Source: Clostridia bacterium (GTDB lineage: Bacteria; Bacillota; Clostridia; Oscillospirales; Acutalibacteraceae). From it: a stretch of 5,127 nt of DNA. The notes under the pieces were generated by a model. That model was not told the DNA's origin, ran no database searches, and was given only the letters and a program-made list of their open reading frames with translations. Positions 1-5,127 of this stretch are shown here, one piece after another. The stretch covers positions 1 to 5,127 of the forward strand of contig CAAEVU010000034.1 of NCBI GenBank assembly GCA_900759575.1, written 5' to 3'. Made by a program: the position numbers and the translations under genes. Positions within the stretch are counted from its first letter, which is position 1. Each line of letters starts with the position of its first letter.

Positions 1-22
1 ATTCTTCTCTGAAGAGAAGAAT
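1..22. repeat. Perfect 10-bp inverted repeat at the window edge
   Basis: Positions 1-10 (ATTCTTCTCT) are the exact reverse complement of positions 13-22, separated by the dinucleotide GA. The right arm encodes plausible phosphorylase residues (I-L-L), and the central dinucleotide lies in the following Phe codon. The left arm yields Arg-Glu-Glu, which does not fit the family. A fold-back artefact at a contig or read end is the likeliest reading; a real hairpin inside glgP is the alternative. Confidence 0.6.
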
Positions 23-2065
23 GTTCTCGTCGCCCACTGTCTGGTGGATCTCCACGTTGGCTCCGTCCAAGGTGCCCAGAGTGATGGCGCCGTTGATCAT
101 GAACTTCATGTTGCTGGTGCCGGAAGCTTCCGTGCCGGCCAGAGAGATCTGTTCGCTGATCTCCGCGGCGGGGGTGAGAAGCTCTGCCCAAGTGACGCAG
201 TAGTTCTCCACAAAGACGATCTTCAGCTTTTTATTCACCCGGGGATCGGAATTGATCACCTTTGCCAGACCGGAGATGAACTGGATGATCTCCTTGGCGA
301 AATAGTAGCCGGGAGCGGCTTTGGCGCCGAAGAAATAGGTCTGGGGCACGAAGTCGGCGTTGGGATTCTCCCGCAGCCACTGGTAGGTGGCCAAGATGTT
401 CAGCGCGTTCATGTGCTGGCGCTTGTACTCGTGAAGGCGCTTGACCTGCACGTCAAACAGGGAGTCCGGGTCCACTACGTCGCCCTGGGTCTTTTTCAGA
501 TATTTGGCCAGGCGCTCTTTGTTGGCGTGCTTGATCTCCTGAAGCTGCTTGAGCACAGAGGCGTCGTCCTTATATTTTGCCAAGCCCTGAAGCTTGTCGG
601 CGTCGTAAACATAGTCGTTGCCGATCAGATCGGTGATCAGGCTGGCCAGCTTGGGATTGGACTGGTTCAGCCAGCGGCGATGGGCAATACCGTTTGTCAC
701 GTTGGTGAACTTCTGAGGCTCTTCCTCGTAGAAGTCGTGGAACACGTCGTCTTTCAGAATCTCACTGTGCAGGGCGGACACGCCGTTGACACAATGGGAG
801 CCGATCACGGCCAGGTTGGCCATTTTCACATAGCCGTCGTTCAAAGGCGCCATGCGGTAGATCTTTGCCTCGTCCACGCCCTTGGCGCGCATTTCGTTCC
901 AGAAGCGCCGGTCGATCTCTTCCACGATCTGGTAGATACGGGGCAGGCGCATTTTGAACAGATCCCGGTTCCAGGTCTCCAGAGCCTCGCTCATAACGGT
1001 GTGGTTGGTGTAGGCCACGGTCCGCTTTACAATGTCCCAAGCGGCGTCCCAGCCGTAACCGCACTCGTCCAGCATGACCCGCATCATTTCCGGGATGGCC
1101 AGCACGGGATGGGTGTCGTTCAAATGGATGGCAGCCAGCTCGGGGAGCTGGTCCAGGTTGCCGTGGGCATACAGATGCCGGCGGATGATGTCCTGGATGG
1201 AGGCGGACACCAGGAAATACTGCTGAGAAAGGCGCAGCAGCTTGCCGTCGGTGTGGTTGTCCTCAGGATAGAGCACCTTGGTGATGACCTCGCTCATGGC
1301 CTGCTGCTCCATGGCGCGCATGTAGTTGCCGCCGTTAAAGAGCTTCATGTCGAATTTATCGTTTTCCGCCTTCCAGACACGGAGCAGGCTGATGCCTTTT
1401 CCGTCCTTGCCGGCGATGCACAGATCGTAGGGAATAGCCGTGATGGAAGTGTAGTCCTTGTGGCGCACAGAGTGGTACTGGTCGTGCCACTGCTCTTCAA
1501 TGTGGCCGCCGAAGTGGACTTCTACAGAGCTTTCGGGTACGGGCTGCAGCCAGATACCGCCGCCGGGCAGCCAGGTGTCGGGCAGCTCGGTCTGCCAGCC
1601 GTCCACCAGCTTCTGGCGGAACAGGCCGTATTCATACCGCAGGGAGTAGCCCATGGCCGGGTATCCCTGGGTGGCCAGGCCGTCCATGAAGCAGGCGGCA
1701 AGACGGCCCAAGCCGCCGTTGCCCAAGCCTGCGTCGGGCTCCTGCTCGTAAAGGTTATCCAGTTTGATATCGAACTCCGCCAGAGCTTTGCGGAAGTTGT
1801 CCTCCAAATTCAAGTTGTAAAGAGTGTTGCGCAGAGAACGGCCCAACAGGAACTCCATGCAGAGATAGTAGATCTGCTTGGTGCCGGACTTCTCAGCGTT
1901 CTGCACAAACTCTGACCGGCCTTTCATCATCAGTTCCCGAACAATGAGGACGCTGGCTTTGTAATACTCTTCGTCGGTGGCGTTTTCCGAAGAGACGACA
2001 AAGGTGTGGGCCAATTTATCCTGAATCGCCTCTTTGATTTGCTCGACACTCAGATTATAATCCAT
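1..2065 (-). CDS. glgP: Glycogen/maltodextrin phosphorylase, C-terminus cut by window edge
   Basis: This enzyme releases glucose-1-phosphate from the non-reducing ends of alpha-1,4-glucans, using phosphate and a pyridoxal phosphate (PLP) cofactor in the cytoplasm. 688 codons are present; the family is usually about 750-850 residues, so roughly the last 120 are missing. Visible family landmarks are YLCMEFLLGRSL (67-78), GLGNGGLGRLAACF (113-126), the IHLNDTHP motif (313-320), TNHTVMSEALE, NVTNGIAHRRWL (455-466), KRLHEYKRQ (542-550) and EASGTSNMKF (646-655), in which Lys654 is the expected PLP-binding lysine. The ATG at 2065-2063 is chosen because GGAGG lies 7 nt upstream and the N-terminal sequence starts as family members do. 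The gene stands alone, divergent from zapA. The last three residues before the edge (Arg-Glu-Glu after NILLF) are unexpected, because the family normally has Gly after this Phe; they coincide with a palindrome at 1-22. Whether glycogen or maltodextrin is the preferred substrate cannot be decided here. Confidence 0.97.
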   Translation of the reverse strand, partial: MDYNLSVEQIKEAIQDKLAHTFVVSSENATDEEYYKASVLIVRELMMKGRSEFVQNAEKSGTKQIYYLCMEFLLGRSLRNTLYNLNLEDNFRKALAEFDIKLDNLYEQEPDAGLGNGGLGRLAACFMDGLATQGYPAMGYSLRYEYGLFRQKLVDGWQTELPDTWLPGGGIWLQPVPESSVEVHFGGHIEEQWHDQYHSVRHKDYTSITAIPYDLCIAGKDGKGISLLRVWKAENDKFDMKLFNGGNYMRAMEQQAMSEVITKVLYPEDNHTDGKLLRLSQQYFLVSASIQDIIRRHLYAHGNLDQLPELAAIHLNDTHPVLAIPEMMRVMLDECGYGWDAAWDIVKRTVAYTNHTVMSEALETWNRDLFKMRLPRIYQIVEEIDRRFWNEMRAKGVDEAKIYRMAPLNDGYVKMANLAVIGSHCVNGVSALHSEILKDDVFHDFYEEEPQKFTNVTNGIAHRRWLNQSNPKLASLITDLIGNDYVYDADKLQGLAKYKDDASVLKQLQEIKHANKERLAKYLKKTQGDVVDPDSLFDVQVKRLHEYKRQHMNALNILATYQWLRENPNADFVPQTYFFGAKAAPGYYFAKEIIQFISGLAKVINSDPRVNKKLKIVFVENYCVTWAELLTPAAEISEQISLAGTEASGTSNMKFMINGAITLGTLDGANVEIHQTVGDENILLFREE

Positions 2066-2072
2066 CGAAATT

Positions 2073-2077
2073 CCTCC
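2073..2077 (-). promoter_or_regulatory. glgP ribosome binding site
   Basis: On the minus strand GGAGG is followed by a 7-nt spacer and then the ATG at 2065. This near-ideal Shine-Dalgarno site fixes the glgP start and fits a low-GC Gram-positive style of translation signal. Confidence 0.9.
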
Positions 2078-2109
2078 AAATATATATAAAATGCATAAAA
2101 ACAACTAAT

Positions 2110-2126
2110 TTATACGCTTGCGATAA
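2110..2126. promoter_or_regulatory. Imperfect dyad in the glgP leader, operator candidate
   Basis: The plus strand reads TTAT-a-CGC-TT-GCG-ATAA: two 7-bp arms around a TT centre, with one extra A in the left arm. It lies just downstream of the predicted glgP transcription start (about 2133) and upstream of the ribosome binding site, where repressor operators commonly sit. It does not match the CcpA cre consensus well. The match could be chance in AT-rich DNA. Confidence 0.35.
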
Positions 2127-2139
2127 GTTCACCATGTGC

Positions 2140-2168
2140 ATTGTACACTAAAATACCAGGAAAAACAA
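2140..2168 (-). promoter_or_regulatory. Predicted housekeeping-sigma promoter for glgP
   Basis: On the minus strand the -35 box TTGTTT (2168-2163) and the -10 box TACAAT (2145-2140) are separated by exactly 17 nt. The -35 shares TTG plus weaker positions with TTGACA, and the -10 differs from TATAAT at one base. Transcription would start near 2133, giving a leader of about 68 nt that contains the dyad at 2110-2126. Confidence 0.6.
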
Positions 2169-2198
2169 CCGCAATAAAGCCCCAAGCTGTGACCACAT

Positions 2199-2219
2199 AT
2201 TTGTACAATCTTTACAAAT
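2199..2219. promoter_or_regulatory. Perfect 7-bp dyad with 7-nt spacer, operator candidate
   Basis: ATTTGTA (2199-2205) and TACAAAT (2213-2219) are exact reverse complements 7 nt apart, giving a 21-bp site with a period of about 1.3 helical turns between arm centres. It lies about 30 nt upstream of the glgP -35 box, a typical activator position, and upstream of the zapA side. The core TGTACA (2202-2207) recurs at 2142-2147, overlapping the glgP -10. No regulator can be named. Confidence 0.4.
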
Positions 2220-2373
2220 CCGGCCGATCACTTGGGGATAAAGCTTCTTCTTTTAAGTAGTATCATAGCACAAACAGGGCGTGGATACAATAAAAATCAA
2301 GTAAAAAAACGATTGCGTCAACGGCTTGAAAATAGGGGTTTGGGGAAAATTCCAGGAAAAAAAGAGAAAGCCC

Positions 2374-2402
2374 TTCCCGAAATGGAAATTTTGCAATATA
2401 AT
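2374..2402 (+). promoter_or_regulatory. Candidate promoter for the zapA-U32 operon
   Basis: A perfect TATAAT lies at 2397-2402. At a 17-nt spacing the -35 position reads TTCCCG (2374-2379), a weak match sharing only TT at its start with TTGACA, and no extended -10 TGn is present. Transcription would start near 2409 and give a leader of about 50 nt before the zapA ATG. The perfect -10 is suggestive but the poor -35 lowers confidence. TACAAT at 2286-2291 is a weaker alternative. Confidence 0.4.
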
Positions 2403-2444
2403 ATGTTTACGCGAGGGCCGCCGTTGCCGGACGGCTCTGGGAAA

Positions 2445-2450
2445 GGATGG
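2445..2450 (+). promoter_or_regulatory. zapA ribosome binding site, decides the start
   Basis: GGATGG, within AAAGGATGG, lies 9 nt before the ATG at 2460. Upstream in-frame candidates (ATG at 2382 and 2403, TTG at 2232) have no purine-rich site at a usable distance, so 2460 is the supported start. Confidence 0.65.
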
Positions 2451-2459
2451 GTTTCAACT

Positions 2460-3362
2460 ATGGAAAAACGGCGGGTGCGGCTGGAAATCAACGGCGTGGT
2501 TTGTGGGCTTATCACCCAGGAAAGCGATGAATATATGAAGTCTTTGGCTGAGGAAGTAGGGGAGATGGTCACGGAGATCCAGATCATGTCGCCCTATATC
2601 ACCCTGGAAGCCGCCGCTATGACCGCGGCCCTGAGTTATTGCGATGATGCCCGGAAAAACGGACAGAAGAGCCAAAGGTTGCAGGACCGGGTGGACGAGC
2701 TGGAAGTGGAAGCGGAGATCTGGCAGGAAGAAAAGGACGACATGGTGAAAAACGGTCCCAACCCTCAGACTCGCGCCCACATTGAAGCGTTGGAGCGGGA
2801 GAATACCGCCTTGCAGGAAGTGTCCCAAAACGTGGAAGCGCTGCGGACGAAATTGGCCTCTTTGGAGGACGAAAACGCGGCGCTGCGCCAGGAAACGGCC
2901 AAGCTGAGCCAGCTGGAAATCCTGCGCCGGGAGGTGGAGCGGCTGCAAGGGGAAAATACCAGACTGCACCAGGCCGCCAATGCGTCCCCGGAGAATTCCA
3001 AGCTGCTGGAAGAGTTGGAAAAACTGGTGGCGGACAACGCTGCGCTGAAGCTGTTGACAGAAGAAAAGGAAGCCCAAATTCAAAAGGCGGAGCAGGAAAA
3101 ACAAGCTACCGTAGCCGCTGCAAAGCGTGCGGTGGAAGAGGCAAAACGGCTGGTGGACCAGGCGAAAGCGGAAGCGGCGGCAGCTACAGCATCTACGGAG
3201 TCCACGGCGTCCCATAAAGAGCCGGCGGAGCAGCTTCCCGCGAAAGAAGAGGAACCCGAGGAAGCTGTCCCGAAAAAGTCCCTGCACAAGCGGAAGAATC
3301 CTCTGCGCCACGAAGATGAGTATGAACAGGAAGGATTTGTAAGCTTTTTTGAGAAAAAATGA
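2460..3362 (+). CDS. zapA: Extended ZapA-like cell-division protein with long coiled coil
   Basis: ZapA proteins bind FtsZ and bundle its filaments at the division ring. The first 65 or so of 300 residues have the ZapA pattern: a basic-start beta strand ending in INGVVCGLIT (10-19), then SDEYMKSLAEEVGEMVTEI, a Ser-Pro-Tyr turn and a helix rich in Ala around AALSYCDDARK (56-66). Classical ZapA is about 80-130 residues, so this one is much longer. Residues 72-240 are a predicted coiled coil with four L-x3-N-x2-L units at Leu111, Leu135, Leu162 and Leu189. Residues 240-272 form an Ala/Glu/Pro-rich linker, and the end is a basic patch (HKRKNPLRH, 276-284) followed by an acidic-aromatic tail, EQEGFVSFFEKK. 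There is no signal peptide or membrane segment, so it is cytoplasmic. It is first in an apparent operon and overlaps the U32 gene by 4 nt. The ZapA assignment rests on pattern recognition of a short, weakly conserved domain; the C-terminal two-thirds has no assigned function. Confidence 0.82.
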   Translation: MEKRRVRLEINGVVCGLITQESDEYMKSLAEEVGEMVTEIQIMSPYITLEAAAMTAALSYCDDARKNGQKSQRLQDRVDELEVEAEIWQEEKDDMVKNGPNPQTRAHIEALERENTALQEVSQNVEALRTKLASLEDENAALRQETAKLSQLEILRREVERLQGENTRLHQAANASPENSKLLEELEKLVADNAALKLLTEEKEAQIQKAEQEKQATVAAAKRAVEEAKRLVDQAKAEAAAATASTESTASHKEPAEQLPAKEEEPEEAVPKKSLHKRKNPLRHEDEYEQEGFVSFFEKK

Positions 3363-5127
3363 GAGAATCACAGTATTTTGAAGTGTTAGCCCCAGCCGGC
3401 GGCCCGGAAGCTTTGCGGGCGGCAGTGTTTGCCGGGGCGGACGCAGTATATTTAGGAGGTCCCGCGTTCGGGGCCAGGGCCAACGCGAAGAATTTTTCCC
3501 GGGAGGAATTGGCGGAAGCTGTAGCCTTTTGCCATGGCCGGGGCGTGCGGGTCCACGTGACCGTGAATACCCTGTTAAAAGAAAACGAACTTCCGGAAGC
3601 GTTGGAGTTCGTGAAATATCTGTGCTCCCTTCCGGTGGACGCAGTGCTGGTGCAGGATATGGGCTTGTTTGACGCGTTGCGTCAGCGGGCGCCGGAACTG
3701 CCCCTGCACGCTTCCACCCAGATGAGTTTGCACACTCCTGCCGGGGTGAAACTGCTGTGGGAGTTGGGAGCCAGCCGGGCGGTGCTTGCCCGGGAGATGT
3801 CCCTGGAAGAAATCCGGGAGGTACATGAAAGTTGCCCCATCGAGCTGGAAAGCTTCGTCCATGGGGCGCTTTGTATGTCTGTGTCGGGGCAGTGTGCTTT
3901 CAGCGCCCTTTTGGGAGGTCGCAGCGGCAACCGGGGCCTGTGTGCCCAGCCTTGCCGTCTGCCCTTTTCGGCGCCGGGTGGAACAGGCCATGACCTGTCC
4001 TTGAAGGACCTTTCATTTGTCCGGGAAATCGGACAGCTGAAACAGGCGGGGGTTTGCTCCGCGAAAATCGAGGGCCGGATGAAACGGCCGGAATACGTGG
4101 CCGCAGCGGTATCCGCCTGCCGCCGGGCAGCGGACGGAGAACAGGTTCCGCAAAAGCTGCTCAGTGATTTGGAGGCAGTATTTTCCCGGTCCGGGTTCAC
4201 AAAGGGATACTTGACCGGGCAGCGGGGAGCCTCCATGTTTGGCGTGCGGACAAAAGAAGATGTGACCGGCGCCACGGAGAAGGTGTTTGCCTCCCTCCGT
4301 GGGCTGTATCGTGGAGAAGCCAGCCGGGTGGGGGTTTCTCTGTGTTTGGAACAGCGGGAAAAGGAGCTTTTCCTGACTGTTCGTGACGAGGAAGGCAGGG
4401 AGGCGTCCGCCAACGCGGTTGTAGGGGAAGGTCTGTCCTTGCTGCCCAAGGAGCGGTGTTTGCAGCAGTTGGGCAAAACCGGCGGCACTCCGTTCCGGGC
4501 GGAAACCATCACTGTGCCCCAGGAAGGGGTACCCTGCGGCGTGTCCACGCTGAACGCTTTGCGGCGGGAAGGGTTGGACAAGCTTCTGCGGCTGCGCCAG
4601 CAAAGAGAGCCCATCCGCTTTGAAGAGAAACCCATGACCTGGGAAGCCCATCCCAAACGGGAAGGGAAACTTCCTTTGCGTGCTCAGTTCCGAAAAGTCT
4701 CCCAGCTTTGTCCCCAAGCGAAAGCCTGCCGGGAGATCGTGCTCCCCTTGGACACGGATGTGGAAACATTGATCCGTTTGCGGGAAGAAGGATATCCGTC
4801 CGTTTTGTTGGACATTCCCAGAGCACTGTTCGGGGAGGAAAAACGGACAGTCCAACAAATGGAACAGAGGATGGCCGCGGGCTTTGACAAATTTGTGGTG
4901 GGAAATTTGGGAACAGTGGCTTTGGGCAGACGGTTAGGAGCCCAGATGCACGGAAGTTTTTCCCTGAATATTTTCAATACGGCGTCGTTGGAATTTTTCC
5001 GGAAAATGGGACTTTCCACGGCGGAAATGTCCTTTGAGCTGACCGCCAGGGAATTGGCGGGGGTAAAAGGCACCATGCCCCGGGGAGTCATGGTCTATGG
5101 GCGCCAGGCGCTGATGCTTGTGCGCAA
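3359..5127 (+). CDS. U32-family protein (RlhA/TrhP-like, DUF3656 type), C-terminus cut by window edge
   Basis: U32 proteins were named peptidases, but characterised members RlhA and TrhP are iron-sulfur proteins needed for hydroxylating 23S rRNA C2501 and tRNA U34 respectively. 589 complete codons are present. Residues 8-34 carry LAPAGG and GADAVYLGG, followed by HASTQMS (117-123) and LAREMSL (143-149). The U32 signature E-x-F-x2-G-A-L-C-x4-G-x-C spans 164-182, then SGNRGLCAQPCR (189-200) and KIEGRMKRPEY (236-246). Cys172, Cys179, Cys195 and Cys199 are candidate cluster ligands. The region around 275-295 resembles the usual F-x-R-G-F-x-x-G-Y-L segment, and around 375-412 there is a DUF3656-like N-x-L-R-R-E-x-L stretch. 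The window ends just after YGRQALMLVR, where family members continue to another Cys motif. The ATG overlaps the zapA TGA as ATGA, and the nearest purine-rich site (AGGAAGGA, 3328-3335) is 23 nt away, so translational coupling is likely. The exact RNA target is not determinable. Confidence 0.93.
   Translation, partial: MRESQYFEVLAPAGGPEALRAAVFAGADAVYLGGPAFGARANAKNFSREELAEAVAFCHGRGVRVHVTVNTLLKENELPEALEFVKYLCSLPVDAVLVQDMGLFDALRQRAPELPLHASTQMSLHTPAGVKLLWELGASRAVLAREMSLEEIREVHESCPIELESFVHGALCMSVSGQCAFSALLGGRSGNRGLCAQPCRLPFSAPGGTGHDLSLKDLSFVREIGQLKQAGVCSAKIEGRMKRPEYVAAAVSACRRAADGEQVPQKLLSDLEAVFSRSGFTKGYLTGQRGASMFGVRTKEDVTGATEKVFASLRGLYRGEASRVGVSLCLEQREKELFLTVRDEEGREASANAVVGEGLSLLPKERCLQQLGKTGGTPFRAETITVPQEGVPCGVSTLNALRREGLDKLLRLRQQREPIRFEEKPMTWEAHPKREGKLPLRAQFRKVSQLCPQAKACREIVLPLDTDVETLIRLREEGYPSVLLDIPRALFGEEKRTVQQMEQRMAAGFDKFVVGNLGTVALGRRLGAQMHGSFSLNIFNTASLEFFRKMGLSTAEMSFELTARELAGVKGTMPRGVMVYGRQALMLVR

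Larger units (their letters stand above)
2066..2459. other. Divergent glgP/zapA intergenic region
   Basis: This 394-nt stretch between the two start codons is clearly richer in A and T than the flanking genes. It holds the glgP ribosome binding site and promoter on the minus strand, a candidate zapA promoter on the plus strand, and two dyads at 2110-2126 and 2199-2219. The zapA reading frame stays open leftward to a TTG at 2232, but that extension has no ribosome binding site and lacks ZapA-like sequence. No tRNA, riboswitch or terminator was recognised, and none is needed between divergent genes. The part from about 2220 to 2370 shows nothing I can assign. Confidence 0.8.

Noticed and set aside
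44..1915. A 623-codon open frame on the plus strand
   Set aside because: It lies exactly codon-on-codon opposite glgP. It stays open because glgP rarely uses TTA, CTA or TCA codons, whose complements are stops; it ends where glgP uses TCA for Ser51. Its translation is Val/Gly/His-rich without a recognisable domain, while the minus strand encodes an unmistakable phosphorylase.
2270..2370. A-rich segment as a small RNA or riboswitch
   Set aside because: I found no long stem, conserved riboswitch core or terminator; A-rich upstream DNA alone is not enough evidence.
2410..2440. GC-rich GCCG/CGGC repeat in the zapA leader as a hairpin or terminator
   Set aside because: Only about 4 bp pair across the loop and no T-run follows, so it is too weak to call a terminator or attenuator.
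2232..2459. N-terminal extension of the ZapA-like protein from a TTG start at 2232
   Set aside because: The frame is open, but the translated stretch is basic and low in structure, the TTG and the internal ATGs at 2382 and 2403 have no ribosome binding site, and the region contains promoter-like DNA including a perfect TATAAT. ZapA homology begins at 2460.
2454..3371. A 305-codon open frame on the minus strand opposite zapA
   Set aside because: Its Leu/Phe/Arg/Gln-rich translation is what the complement of a Glu/Lys/Ala/Leu coiled-coil gene gives. The plus strand carries the ZapA core, a ribosome binding site and the ATGA junction.
3682..4858. Overlapping minus-strand open frames of 324 and 281 codons
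   Set aside because: Both lie opposite the U32 gene, whose signature motifs are intact on the plus strand. Their translations are Pro/Ser/Arg-rich with no domain and no ribosome binding site that I can see.

Overview
The window holds three protein genes around one divergent intergenic region, and it is cut at both ends. It looks like chromosomal core sequence from a Gram-positive, gut-type Clostridia species, most likely Oscillospirales/Ruminococcaceae. That assignment is inferred from the moderately GC-rich coding style, the strong GGAGG ribosome binding site, and the zapA to U32-family gene order that I recall from that group. No species can be named from the sequence alone.

Layout: positions 1-2065 on the minus strand carry the first 688 codons of a glycogen/maltodextrin phosphorylase (glgP), with its C-terminus beyond the window. 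Positions 2066-2459 are an AT-rich divergent intergenic region with a good minus-strand promoter for glgP, a weaker plus-strand promoter for the opposite operon, and two operator-like dyads. Positions 2460-3362 on the plus strand encode an unusually long ZapA-type cell-division protein: a ZapA core, a long coiled coil, a low-complexity linker and a short, distinctive C-terminal tail. Positions 3359-5127 on the plus strand encode a U32-family protein of the RlhA/TrhP type (RNA hydroxylation family, historically called a peptidase), truncated at the right edge. It overlaps the zapA stop codon by 4 nt.

The zapA-U32 pair is probably one operon with translational coupling. It joins a predicted FtsZ-ring factor to a predicted RNA-modifying enzyme. 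glgP is a separate, divergently transcribed carbon-storage gene, and no other glycogen gene is visible.

I see no CRISPR array, insertion sequence, tRNA, rRNA or phage gene, and nothing that makes a convincing new defence or mobile system. The points most worth a second look are the extended ZapA architecture, its coupling to the U32 gene, the two dyads near the glgP promoter, and a 22-bp fold-back palindrome at the extreme left edge that replaces expected phosphorylase residues and looks like a sequence-end artefact.
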